Assembly: GCF_950023065.1 (NCBI RefSeq)
Contig: NC_088677.1
Span: 63,141,469-63,205,468 of the forward strand
Length of the DNA stretch: 64,000 bases
Reading direction: 5' to 3'
Source of the DNA: Planococcus citri
Taxonomy: Eukaryota; Arthropoda; Insecta; Hemiptera; Pseudococcidae
The notes beneath the pieces are model-generated. The model had not been told where the DNA came from. It did no database searches and saw only the letters and a program-made list of their open reading frames with translations. Numbering within the stretch: position 1 is the first letter of the stretch; every line of letters begins with the position of its first letter. A program made the position numbers and the translations under genes. Shown here piece by piece: positions 32,640 through 45,800 of the stretch.

Positions 32640-34110
32640 GTGGAAGTTAGTTATAAACCCACTTGATGACTTCTGGTGATATTTGTCACAAAGAAGTCAC
32701 CAGAATTCACCAAGGAGTCAACAGTCATTCAAAAAAAACTTCTAGGGTCATGAGCACATTCTGGTGATTTTTTCATCATAAATCCGCCTAAAAAAAGTCA
32801 AAAACTCACTAGGTGACTTCAGAATCTGTCACCAAGAAGTCATCAGAATTCGCCGAGGAATCACCAGACACTCGAAAAAAATTTCAAGAGCCATGAGGAC
32901 ATTCTGGTGATTTCTTCATCAACATATCGCCATAAAAAGTACAATGAACCAACTTGCTGACTTCTGGTGAATCTGTCACCAAGAAGTCACCAGAATTCCC
33001 CACAGAGTCACCATACATTCAAAAAAAATGTCTAGTGTCATGATGACATTCTGGTGATTTTTTCATCACAGATTCGCCTTAAAAAAAAGTCAAAAAACCA
33101 CTTGGTGACTTCTAGTGAATTTGTCACCAAAAAGTCACCCAAATTCACCAAGGAATCACCAGGGTTGGAAAAAATTTCAAGGGCCTTGAGGACATTCTTG
33201 TGACTTTTTCATCATAGATTCGCCTAAAAAACGTCAAAAAATCACTTGGTGAGTTCTGGTGAATCATGTCACCAAGAAGTCATCAGACATTTGAAAAAAA
33301 TTTCAAGGGCCATGAGGACATTCTGGTGATTTCTTCGTCAACAATTCGCTATAAAAAAAAATACAAAAAACCCACTTGGTGACTTCTGGTTAATCTGGTG
33401 AATCTGTCACCAAGAAGTCACCAGACATTCAAAACAAATTTCTAGGGCCATGAAGACATTCTGGTGATTTTTTCATCACAGATTTAACATTAAAAAAGTC
33501 AAAAATCACTTGGTGACTTCTGGAGAATCGGTCACCAAAAAGTCACCAGAATTAACCGAGGAGTCACCAGACATTCGAAAAATAATTCAAAAGTCATGAG
33601 GACATTCTCGTAATTTTTTCACCAACAATTCACCATAAAAAAGACAATATTCGAGGACATTCTTGTGATTTTTTCATCATAGATTCACCTTTAAAAAAGT
33701 CAAAAAAATCACTTGGTGAGTTCTGGTGAATCGACCACCAAGAAGTCACCAGAATTCACCAAGGAAACACCAGCTATTTAAAAAAAATTTTCAAGGGCTT
33801 TTCTTCACCAACATTTTGCTATAAAAAGTAAAATGAACCCACTTGGTCACTTCTGATGAATCTGTCACCAAAAAGTCACCAGAATTCAAAAAGAAATCTG
33901 GGGTCATGAGGACATTCTGGTGATTTTTTCATCATAGATTACCCTAATAAAAGTCAAAAAACCACTTGGTGACTTCTGGTGAATGTGTCACCAAGAAGTC
34001 ACCAGAATTTGTCGAGAAGTCACCAGACATTCGAAAAATTTTCATAGGCCATGAAGACATTCTCGTGATTTTTTCACCAACAATTCACCATAAAAAAGAC
34101 AATATTCGAA
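32640..34110 (+). repeat. Satellite array, ~10 diverged units of about 145 bp
   Basis: The word CACTTGGTGACTTCTGGTGA recurs with variation at about 32660, 32807, 32952, 33101, 33243, 33376, 33507, 33711, 33840 and 33964. Each unit pairs TTCTGGTGA with TCACCAGAA on either side of TGTCACCAAGAAG, so every unit can form a hairpin. Unit length varies from about 124 to 204 bp through internal gains and losses. Confidence 0.9.
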
Positions 34111-35243
34111 GAATTTTGTTGCTTTTAAGCTGACCATGAGATACGGGATTTACTTGCTGTAATGGACCCACCAATTTTCGACAAAAGTCAGTTTTTGTTG
34201 AAAGTTGCAGATCGGATCTAAAATGATAGCAATCGATTTCAGGAATCTACATTTTTTCTTCCTCCTTTCCCATTCGTCTAGATTTTGGTGGCGCAGAACT
34301 TAGCAGATAGATGAAAAAACTGCAGTACTAAATCAAAAAGCACCCTGTTCAGAAGCTATCTCATCTACACGTTAGCATTTTGCTACCTGGGCATTTCCAC
34401 AATCGACCCGAATAAAACACCGGTACAGCCAATCAAGCCCGCCAAACAAGGTTAGGCTAATACAACACACATTTTTAAAAAAAATCTCAACTCATAAATA
34501 TCCTCGAATAGGTACAGTTATGTTTAACACCAACCTAAACGTGTATTGAAAAAATAAAAATCATTGTTATTTGGTTCACGATGAGTAATAAATCCTGTCA
34601 AGATTTACACTTTGATTGAGATTTCTATCTAAATTGATACTTGAAGACATCTCACCCCGTTCGAGTATTTCTTTTTCTTTTTTTTAATAGCTGTCTATCA
34701 CGCATTGGTCCCGAGTCCGGGTATAGATCCATTATAAAAGAGTAGGTACACCTTCACAAATGTACACAAATATACCCCTGGTCCCTGGTTGTAATACTAT
34801 ACTCGTCTATACGTCTACACACACGTCCTAAAATACCAAAAACACGAAACGAAACATTTGTCGACATTGGTTGTTGAATTTCGATCAGAATTTTAGAGAG
34901 AGAGAATGAGAGAGAGAACGAGATGAACGAGGAGCACGACAACGAGAACCGTTGCGTTGTCATTCACCGAATACACAAAACTTTCGGACAGGTGGCGTCT
35001 AAAAAATTAGTAAGCCATACGATACTTTTGGCTTTGGTAGTTTTGTGATGTTTTTGGTTACACATTCAACATGTTTACGTATTCAGATAAAATACGGTTC
35101 TCGTCAAACTGTTCCATATTCATGGTCGATATAGTAATGTTAAACGTTTCAATGTACGAGCTGCGAAGTGAAGTTTTTGCCTCGTGCTTTTTTCCATCTC
35201 TTTCTCTCCGCTTCTAGCTCCTCTCCGATGTACCTACTCGTAC
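34111..35243. other. Non-coding interval
   Basis: A short GA-rich tract (GAGAGAGAGAATGAGAGAGAG) lies at about 34895-34920. No gene or bounded element was identified. Confidence 0.45.
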
Positions 35244-35414
35244 ATGGATTCTTTCACAGCACAAAGTGCAAATGTGTCGCAGGATTTGTTCGATACATAT
35301 ATTTTGCCGAAAGAAACCATGCTCCAAGTCGAAGAACACCGTACCTACGCAATTTTGCGACGCGAGAAGATTCCCCGAGAGAATTATCAACGGTTCGGAA
35401 TTATGGGAATTGGG
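35244..35414 (+). CDS. Candidate coding exon, unrecognised protein
   Basis: ATG at 35244 opens 57 codons with a balanced composition (MDSFTAQSANVSQDLFDTYI, then LPKETMLQVEEHRTYAILRR) ending at the donor GTAAGA in phase 0. This is more protein-like than neighbouring frames and sits just downstream of a CT-rich leader-like stretch. No family is recognised and no second exon was found, so it may be chance. Confidence 0.25.
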
Positions 35415-37909
35415 GTAAGAAAAACGTGATGTTTATCTTTGTTAGCTGTGTTTCGCTCTTCTCGCGCGACTCTCTTTTTTCTGCGCTTCTCGAATATAAA
35501 GGAATTATTCAACGAGTACCGTATACGAGTAAGCGAATTGTATGTGATTTGTGTGGTAAAAATGGATATGGTGGCTTTATACGGGATAATGAGCGATACA
35601 TCGAGAGTCATTGACGATTCAATGGATATTCGCCAAACACGAAGGGAATTTTTTACCGCCACATAATTATTGGGTATAGCCAGTCCGAAGGACGCTGGAG
35701 AGAAAAAAAATGACTGCTGCATCTCTCGCACTCGCTCGCAAACGGATTTTATTTACGGGTTTGAAATACGTCCAAGTTGGACAATTTCCGGCCCTAATCG
35801 AAGTGTTTCAATGTAAATAGCATTTGCGGCTTTTAGCCGGACCAGCGCGGGCTCCGCAGCTTTTATACTTGTTTCAAAATGTTATATTGTCACGTCGAGC
35901 CTTTGGTCATTTAAAAGCCAAACACGTGCTTGGTTGGTTTCTCGGCGTAGAAAGAAGCATCCGCGTGCAGAGGTGAAATGTAATTAGAATGCACGTGCCA
36001 ATGGTCCGACCGGAGAGAACGAAAGAATTTTCTCAAAACGAGAGCAAAATTTTCCGCAAGCACGTTTGTAATTAAAAAATAACAAATTTTATTATTTCGC
36101 AGCTTCGTGGCTGCAAAACAGCTCTGCTAAAATCTTCCGTCGACAATCTCCAAGGTAAGAGCGGTCGTCTAGATGCGAGATTTCAAACGATACTCTTGTG
36201 CGCGGCGGTTCATGTTTCGCGTATTTGCGAATAAACATGTCAACGTTACCAGAAAACGTGCTCGCAATAAATTCGCTCAATTAATGCGCAAGCTACTTTT
36301 GGTTATCTAATTGACGAAGTAAAATTACCTTGTGCTGTGCCGTGTATATATGTACGTACAATGGTGTTGTTTTGAGCAACGTGTACCACCGACGTTGTAT
36401 TGCTCAAAGCATGTACTAATGGGCAGTATCATCCAATTTTCAGCTAGGGTACAGCTCCAAAGAGGGTCCAATCTCAAGTAAAAATCAACACCAACCGTTG
36501 TAAAACTCATTCAAAAATGACCTTGCGACGTATAAAAATGAAATGAAATATTTCGCGGAAATCAAATATTTCGATGGATATGTATTTTGGACATTTCTGT
36601 AGAATTTTGAGCTCAAAATTGAGTCTTGATTTTCTTAATTTTTGAAAAAGGGTCACGCGACCTATCAAAATGGGTTAAAATTAAGCGAGAAATTCAAATA
36701 TTGTATTTGAAATGTTTTTTAAGTAGGTAGCTATACTTGGGTAGAAAAAAATTCTAGCTCAAAATTGAGTCGCGATTTTCGAAATTTAAAAAAAATTGTC
36801 GTGTAATTTGTCAAAATTGGTTGAAATTTTGCGAGAAATTCAAATATTTCCATCAAAAATTCATTTTGTATTTTTGAAGAAATTCCAAGTGTCAAGTAAT
36901 TCATCAAAATCGGCCACGTAAAGTGAAAATTCAATGTTGTAATATATATTATCTTAAAAATTTCAAATGTCTGGAAGCAAAACAAACTCGTATCCGTATC
37001 CTTTTTTTCTATTTTCAGTTCAACTTGAAAAATTTACTCAGTTCTGAGTTCAAAATTCTTTTTAAAAAAACTTGATAGAAATTTCTGATTTTCTCCCGAA
37101 ATTTCAACCCATTTTAATGAGTTGTAAGTCCTATGATATTTTTTCAAAAATTTCAGTAATCGAAAAACCAATTTTGAGATCAATTTTTTTTAATTCTAAA
37201 AAAAAAAAACGTACCTACTTTCTCACATTTTAGTCTTGTATATTTTCGAGAAACCAACTGAATTTTCGGCAACACTGAAATTCGGTTGGTATGTACTTTT
37301 CCAGTAAAGCATATACGAAAGTCTGTTTTCAGTATAACATCGACTATAAAAACCAAATTTCCCCATTTTTAGCTGATCTAGAATATTCCGTACATATAAG
37401 ATCTTAATTTTTAGCCATTATTTTCAATTTTTTTTTTTTTTTTTTGAAGGCTTAAAAATGGATCAGACCTCCAGCGATTTTTCAATTTTCTCGAGAAATT
37501 CCAAATCGTTCTGGAGGAGTTAGAAATGAACTGATCAGACCAGATCAAATCCAATCATTTTCCTCTGGGTTTCCAAAAATTTTCGGTAATTTTTGCATCA
37601 TTTTACACATTTTTTTATAACTTTTTTTTTCGAATTTCTCAACGACTGTTTCAAAGCAGTTTGCCAATATTCTGAACGAATTTCGTGAAAATAAGCTTGT
37701 CACGAATTCTTTCCCAGTTTTCATGACGAATCGTGACCTAAAATTCATTATCGACAGTTATTGATTCGGTCGCAAAAGATTCCCTCATAAACGACGAATC
37801 CTTTGAAAACAACTGAATAACTTGAAAATCAAATCATAGGTACGTATAATATGCAACACGACAATACAAAACGAAGCATAATTTAAGCTTCCAAGTGCCA
37901 ATGAAAATT
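35415..37909. other. Non-coding interval with a diverged ~144-bp duplication
   Basis: GAGCTCAAAATTGAGTC at about 36609 recurs as TAGCTCAAAATTGAGTCGCG at about 36753, with matching flanks to GCGAGAAATTCAAATATT. Otherwise AT-rich sequence without genes. Confidence 0.5.
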
Positions 37910-38690
37910 ATGAATGATTCGTTCCTGAACGATTTTTCTCCTGCGAGCAAATCGTTCACGAACAAATGAATCTCTGAAAAAATCAAATTGTGAGTAGATG
38001 GAATGACGAAACTCGACAATTTTTATCTGATCATTAAAAACTCAATTCAATTCGTTCGCGAACGATTTTTCTGCTGTGAGCAAATCGTTCGCGAACGAAT
38101 GAATCATTGAAAAATCAAATTGTGAATTGTGTGTAGATGACATGATAAAAGTTGACAATTTCAACCTCAACATAAAAAACTTGATTCAATTCGTTTGCGA
38201 ACGATTTTTCTCCTCTGATCAAATCGTTCGCGAACGAATGAATCACTCTAAAATCAATTTTGTTGATCAGATGACGAACCTTGACAATTTTTATCCCATC
38301 ATCAAAAACTGGATTCAATTCGTTCGCGAACGATTTTTTTTCTCCGAGCAAGTCGTTCGCGAACGAATGAATCGCTGAAAAATCAATGTAAACGACATGA
38401 TGAAACTCAATCAAATCGGATGAAAGAATAGGTACCATGAAACATGACAAGTTGACAGTATACTAATCTACTTGTATGGACAAAAATAAGCTCATTTGGT
38501 ATTGATTCGGTTGCGAACGATTTGCTCAGAGAAAGTAAATCGTTCGCGAACCAATGAATCACTAAAACATCGAAATTCGAATTTTAGTTAGATATAAGGG
38601 ACGTTCCGAAAATTGGACGGTTTTTTCTCATAATCAAAAACTGGACTCAATTCGTTCGCGAACGATTTGTTCAGAATCTACGAATCATTC
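37910..38690 (+). repeat. Tandem array carrying paired TCGTTCGCGAACGA palindromes
   Basis: Six units at about 37918, 38052, 38190, 38318, 38500 and 38648. A full unit is TTCGTTCGCGAACGATTTTT, a short spacer containing CTC..GAGCAA, then ATCGTTCGCGAACGAATGAA. TCGTTCGCGAACGA is a perfect 14-bp palindrome and the two halves are themselves inverted, giving nested symmetry. The palindromes are better preserved than the linking sequence. Confidence 0.85.
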
Positions 38691-38970
38691 GAAAACAACT
38701 GAGTTATGACTAAATTAAATTCAGTGAAAGGGAACGTGGCAACATTTGCCTTTTTTGGGTGCAATTGCATCAATAAATTCCTGTTCGAATGACGGGATGA
38801 ACACTGCTAGTTCTTTTTATAAAATTGTCCTACAATACATATGCATATACTGTAGGTACTTACCTACAAGAGATGAGATTGTTTAAAAATTTCATTTAAA
38901 AGTTTCTTTTTGAAACAAAATTAAAAAAGAAACGCTGAAGCCTGAATTCATCATCTCAAAACTCTTCTCC

Positions 38971-39003
38971 AAAAAAAAAACAACAACAACAACAACAACA
39001 ACC
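38971..39003. repeat. (CAA)n microsatellite
   Basis: A run of A followed by about eight CAA units. Confidence 0.9.
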
Positions 39004-41912
39004 TCGCGAATAAACAAATTAAAACGAAATATATCTTATATCTAAAGCTCACTAAGAAGAGGATGTTAATTCTTGCATAGGGAAATCCGCCTTTTCAATT
39101 ACCTAGGTACGTACAAGTTCAAGTGCATCGTTTAATTAACGTTTAATTAAAATAATGAAACAGAATGATAAGAATTAAGAATAGTATATTGTACTAGGTG
39201 TATAATTCTTAATAAAAATGAAAAATAATCCGTTAGCCGGTTTAATCTTTCTAATGTGAGATTCTATTATTCAACTCGGTTAATGCTGCGAGAATAATCG
39301 AAGGAGAAGCTCGAATGCATTGTTCTAGGGAGCGAGTATATTTCTCAATGCTTTACTTTCTAAATAGGAATTAATTTAAAATTGATAATAGATTGTGACA
39401 TTGTGTCATTGTATAGGCACGAGTGATGCAAAAAGCACCTATTTGATTTTTGGAAACCCTGTATAGCGAGGTAGATAAATCTGAGCATAATAACTTGCGA
39501 TATTGTATTGGTAGAGGAGTGTAGAAATTCAAGGCGATCGTTGTCACCGTAGGCGACTATGGCAATCTTTCGTATTCTTTTATTAGACTTTTTTTTTCTG
39601 CCTCTCTTTCATTTCTACATTTTATTAAGCCATTCTTACGCCAAATAGATACACAAAAGCCAGTCTAAGGATGAAAATAACCATAATAAGTAAACTTTGG
39701 TTCATTTTTGATCTTTTAGGTCCCCTTTTTGCATAGTACTCTGGTCTGGCGCATCGGTTAAATCTGCCGGCCGTAGGCCGCAGGCGGCCGCGACTCGAAG
39801 GTACACATAATAAAATATGTCGTAGACGTCCGATCTGCTTTATATCAGCAGCAAGCAGCGTGCACCGTTTCGACATACACACGCGTTTCCCTCTCTATAG
39901 AGAGCTATACAACATTCGCTATTGTCAAAGGAAAGCAAGCGCAGGTAAAAACCATTGTTCGATTCAGGTCTGCCTGTGCCTATATGTATCTACCTCCGCA
40001 TACTAATAGAGGTTTAACTACACGTTAACCGAACACCTGCCCGACTCGCATATGAGGTAGCTTTTTCACAAAATCGTATCGTAAAATCTACCTACACTTC
40101 CGAAATAAAGAGAAGAAAAAAACAACGAAAAAAAAAATAAAAGGAAAACGATTCGATTTCTAACCGCGATAACTGACTTTTTCCTCGTCGTAAGGTGTCA
40201 CGAATTCGTATACACTTTAGATAGGTACCTAAGCTACGTATAGCGATTGCAAAATATAAAATTTCAAATTAGGTACACTAAGCGCCAGGAAATTACGATA
40301 TAAATACTCCGGATAAAATGTAATTTAGATTTTCGTTTAGATAATCTAACTCGCTGCTAGTAATTTTCAAGCTCGACTCAAATCGCGACTAAATTTGCGA
40401 CAAATTGTCATGTAAATTTAATCAGCGACTGGCATACTAAAAAACAACAAGGTGAATTAGTCTGCCAGACTTACTAATAATTTGTACCTCAATTTCGAGT
40501 ACAAACCTTAAGTATGGTACCTTAACTCAAGGACTCTTGTATAGAAATTACAAATTGGGTAGAAAATTATTCGTACTCGGTGGTATAATAACCTCAGGAT
40601 CAGCCTTGGAAAAAAGTACATTTAGAAGTGGAATATTTACGATATCAATTTCATACGAGTAAAATCTTTCTTTCGCTAAAAAGTTGGCATTCAGGTACAA
40701 ATGGAATAGAAGTGTTTTTTGGCGAGGTGAAAATTCGAGAGGACGAGGTAGAGGGTAAAAATTAGCATAAAATTGATTGTTGACGAAAATTACAAAATTA
40801 CAAAGTAATCTGGGTATTTATGGAACTTTTGGGTATAAGAGAAAATGAGACAAATTAAGAAAACTGGTGAATTCATCCAAAAAAAACCTTTACTGTATTT
40901 TGGTTTTTAAATAAAATCATCCTAATCTAGCTGTATTCATGCCCGCCCTCACATTGGCTGACCTACCAAAAAAATTCAAAAAGAAAAAAAATTTTAAAAT
41001 CTATTGTAAAAAAAAATTAATTCTTTTGAAACATTTTTCATTTTTGAAAACAAAAACCAGCAAAAAATCGTCATTTGGTTGATCAAAATTTTCGATAAGT
41101 AATTTACCTTGAAATTTAAATCTCTGAAGTAAATTCTATTCAAAACAGAAACCTCATGAAAAAATTTCTATAGTTTGAAAAAAAATTGAACTTGGACCAA
41201 CGAAATTTTATTAACTGAATGTATTTCACAAATTTTCTGCCTTCTCCTCCTTCTGTGTCTTCTTAGCCTCTGATTTAAAAAAAAAAAAATAATAAAAAAA
41301 TAAGAATTACAAAAGTACATAAAAATAACTTATTCGAACTCAGCAACCTTGAATTAATTTGAAATCCTATGCCACATCTTAATCAATTAAGTACCTGACT
41401 ATCTACCCTGTCTAATGTAGATCTCATTATTCGAAAAATGGGAGGAACATTCAAAAACATGTTGATACTTGACATTTTCAATTCTGAATTTCAGTTTTCA
41501 AATTTTGACAATTTTAAAAAAAAATAAATTCGGCTAATGAAAAAATGTGCATAATTTGATCGAAATAAAAAGCTGAAATTTAGTTCATCACAAATAACCG
41601 AAATTTCATGTATAAAACTTGGACACTGACGAAAAATAGAAAGTCCATTCCTTTTTTTTCAAATTTTGCCAATTAGATTGAATTTTGAACGATTGGGTGA
41701 GAACTCAGTTCAAATTTCTGAGTTTTATTCAGAAGTGAAAACAGTGTATAAAAAATACTCAATTTTCAAATTTTCAACAAAAGAATTTTAATTTTTAATA
41801 ATCGATAATTTAAAAATGTTCAAAATGTACAAAATTTCAAAACAATTAATTTTTCAAATTGTCAAGTGATTGATGAAAATTATTGAAATTTTTCTTACTG
41901 CCTAATTCAATT
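39004..41912. other. Non-coding interval
   Basis: No supported gene. Short GC-rich patch at about 39740-39800 (CCGGCCGTAGGCCGCAGGCGGCCG) shows local inverted symmetry only. Confidence 0.45.
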
Positions 41913-42844
41913 CACTAAGGTAAGGTGGGGTAATTCCGATGGCAAAATTAAAAATTTTAGCAATTTCTCATTTTTTGGATTTCCTGTACATTTTGGGGCA
42001 AAAATGATGTAACAACTTTATTCCTACGTCCTTCAGCTACACATTGACTATATTGAAGAGTGATTTGTGTGAAGGCTTCATACATATAATTGAAAAAACA
42101 TTTTGGAAGATTGAGTTATCAGAATTACCCTAAAAATGGGGTAATTCCGATAACGAGTTTTATAAGGAAAGTAATTCTCCCAGGGTAATTCCGAGCCAGT
42201 AATGTTGAAATATACCATTTATTGCATATTTAGGTTTTTATTTCATGTAAATTGAATCATTAGAACAAAAATTAAATTTTTTTTACAAATATGCATTTTC
42301 AAGGCATAATTTTTGAAAACTAGACCAATTAGAGAAAAATGCCCTGTTTTGAAGATTTTCTTTGATAATTTTGACCCCCTAAAACTATAATACATTAAAA
42401 CAGAGAAAAAAACATTGCAGGATAATTTTGCTGGGGCTATCGGAATTACCCCGCGGCATGAAAAATGATCGACATGTTTAATAATTCAATGCCACCAAAC
42501 AAATAATTATAAAAGCAAAATCAAAAGAGGTACTGACACTTTAACACGTATTCATCAAATATCAGCTTCTAAATAGAATTTTTCAACAAGTTTTGAACGT
42601 TAAAAACAAGTTTCAAAAGTGCACTGTTTTTTGCGGCAAAGGATTTGGGCATTCAGATTTTTAACACTGCACAGACTTGACAAAACAGAGCAGATGAACC
42701 ATCTGATCATTAATGGGTGTAGGTTAGCACTAAAACTACCTATTTTCTTCATCACTTGTGCCAAAATGTGTTTTGCAACAAAGCTAGGGCTTGCTATCGG
42801 AATTACCCCATATCGGAATTACCCCACTTTACCTTACCTAATTG
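41913..42844. mobile_element. 932-bp inverted-repeat element (GGGGTAATTCCGAT family)
   Basis: Ends CACTAAGGTAAGGTGGGG and, inverted, CAATTAGGTAAGG...GTGGGG lead into GGGGTAATTCCGAT on both sides. AATTCAATT flanks the element at 41904-41912 and 42845-42853, a probable 9-bp target duplication. GGGTAATTCCGA recurs internally at about 42139 and 42183 and inverted at about 42438, 42797 and 42813, concentrated toward the ends. No transposase frame. A 9-bp duplication would suit a Mutator-like origin, but the family is not established. Confidence 0.8.
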
Positions 42845-45800
42845 AATTCAATTTCTGAAATTTTCAGCCCTTCTGAAGCACTCAAAACAATTTTGCTTTT
42901 CTTCAAGAGCTTTCAAAAATTTCCAAAATTAATGAAAACCAATTTTGGGAATGAAAATTGTAACTGTAGTGCTTATAGTGCTCTTAATATCGATGTACCC
43001 ACCTATTAAATTCATTTTTTGCAATATTTTTAATGATATGTATTATAGAAAATATAAATTTCTGGAGATCAACTTGAGCCTGTAGCTCTAGAACACTTTG
43101 AAATTCTGAAACTTGAATCTTGATTTTCCAGTTTAATACATATTACGTACTTAATACTTATACTGATTGAAATGTCATAAAATTCGATGTACCTACGTAT
43201 AATTCAAAGTAGATATGGTATATTCCAAGTTTTTCTCAGAAGGTGTAACAATCCCCCTCCTCCCAAATTCGTTACAAAATTTCGGAAAAATCATTGAAAA
43301 ATCACTATTATTTTTGGTCACTATATGTGTAGTAAACTTTTACAAACGTTCGTAATTTTAAATTCTTAATCCAGAAGTTTTGAAATCATATGGTCTCAAT
43401 GAGAGAAATTTTATTTAAAAAATCAGGATTTAAAGTTCAAATCTTGTTGAAGCTAAAGAAGATTATTTGTAAAATATTTTGATTTTGAGACAGGAATCAC
43501 TAAAAATCACGATCTGTAAAAATTAAAAAAAAGAATATAACAAATTTAAAAGTCACAAATTTCACGAGTATGTGGCTCTTCTTTTTTTTTGCAGGAGTTT
43601 TGGCTAAAAATCTTAATTAATCACATCCTTTTGTATTTCATTTTATTGATTCACAAGTTTAGTAAATTTAATGTCGATTTTTCATTAAAAACTTGAAGTT
43701 CTTCAATTCAAACCAAGGCATGTGTTTCTAAATTTTTTTTTTTTTTGGGGTGTTTATAATTACAAGATTATTACACCCGTAAGGGGGGGGGTTGTTTTTT
43801 GTCAATTTAACAATCTAGATGAAAAGATTGTAAAAAGAGGAAAATAAGATCTTTCAAAAATTTTTTTTTTGAAAATTCCTTTTGCTGTGTTGATTTGAAA
43901 ACCACCCATATCTCCTCCCTTTGAGGGATTGAGGCAGAATATTTTTCAAGTTTTTTCAAATCTTCAGTTTTTCATTTCAATGAGTTAGAAATTCAATATT
44001 TGGCATTTTTTTCTCATTGAATAAATATACATTTAATGTTTCGTTTTAAAATTTTTGACACCTTGACTCAAGGGATACAACCCTTCTCCCCCCCCCCATC
44101 TTGCAATCTTAGTCAAATTCTGAAAAAAAAGTTTAAAATCCTTTGGGATACCGTTTTTTACATTTCCAATAGCTCTTATTCCGAATTTTTGCTTTTTATA
44201 AAAATACAGGCCACTTTAGCCTCCATAAATAAGTCCCGAACTACATTACATTTAAAAAATGAAAAATTCGTGTTACCCATTATTTTTTTAACCGTTATGA
44301 AGCTTTTCAAAATAATTATGTATTTTGTAAATTTACAAATTGTGATCTGTTGATCTCATTTTAATTAAAAAAAATAATTTTGCAATACACTAGGTGAATA
44401 TTAGGTATTTTTTTTAGAAAAATAAAAAATGTGTGTGAGTTATGAGATGTACTGGCTATGGGCCTCCTTTCTCCCTCTTTTTTTGAGGGGGGGGGTCATT
44501 TGAAAGTTCTTTTTACATTTTTTTGTTCCTCGTTCATGCATTTTTAGGTCGTCTTCTTTAATCCATTCGTGTGTGAAAAAAAAATGGTGAGACTGAGATG
44601 TATCGAATTTTTACGAGTCAAGTTTAATCTCACACTATAAAAAATATTATTACAGATACATACTTTATCTTACTTAATGAAAAAAATCCAAGTTGAGTAA
44701 ATATAAAAATCCCAATTCAGAAAAAAAATCTCGACACATCCAAATACATAATATACTTGCATAGATATATGTAGGTATAGGTAGTAACATACGAAGAGAA
44801 CATCCGTATGAACAATAATAGAAAATAACATCATAAAAACGACAACACAGCAACATCTTTTCGTTGATAATCGGATTATTACACCGATGATGAAAAAAAA
44901 AAAATGAAAAATAAAATAAACACATCGTCGAATTTAATAAACATCTCGAAAAAAAAAACATTTATCTGGGATAATTAATCGACTTAGAAACCCTTTCGGG
45001 GGTATAAATTTTGACGGCACAGCGTCATACGACACGAGAGAAATATGATCTTGAGAAAAAGCATCCGACGATATTAATGGCGCTGTGGCGCTTGGCCTTC
45101 GGGGGTAGTTCTCGATTGAGAATCACTGACGGTTGCAAAGCAGAGACCGGTGTTTAAAAAGTCCGCGTTCGTCTGCTCGTAGCTATATCTCGTACTGTAC
45201 GAGTATAAGGAGAATACGAATCACAATTCACAATGGCATTGTTATAGGTATAAACTTGCAATCAGAAATAAAATCCTCCCTTATTCAGAAATTTTCCAGC
45301 ATGGCAAACATTTTGAAGAAAAGAAGTTAATTCTTTTGTCAGTTTTCGTTGCGTATTTCGCAGCTTCCAACTCTAACCAAATCTATCAATCTTCCACACC
45401 GTTTGACTTTGTAAAAACTATATCGCGATATAAATACTATTTTATTGAGTGTCGCTTTCGATAATAGAGTCAACGCGTTTGCTTAAATGATCACAAATGC
45501 TTTCGCGTTTTTATCGTTCACCTTATATACTTACACCTTTTACTACCTCTCTATAGCTACCTACTTTATATAGGTAGCTCTCTGCGAGTCGAATCATTCG
45601 TCTAGAATAATTTCACCAATTGAGATTTTATTACACGCCGTGGTGCCCGATTAATTACACGAGGTGGCGAACTGGAAACATCTGCTGGACTTGTAAAATG
45701 TAAAAGAGTACCTACGTCCTACCTATTCGTATAAAATCAACATATTTTTTAATCATTTATAGTCTACGGCAGTTTTTAAGTGAAATTGTTATTATACGTG

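Noticed and set aside
32640..34110. CRISPR-like spaced repeats
   Set aside because: Repeats are diverged, unit lengths vary, spacers are related to one another, and the genome is eukaryotic. It is a satellite.
36297..36318. Resemblance to the miR-9 seed region (GGTTATCTA)
   Set aside because: Only nine bases match and no precursor hairpin surrounds them.
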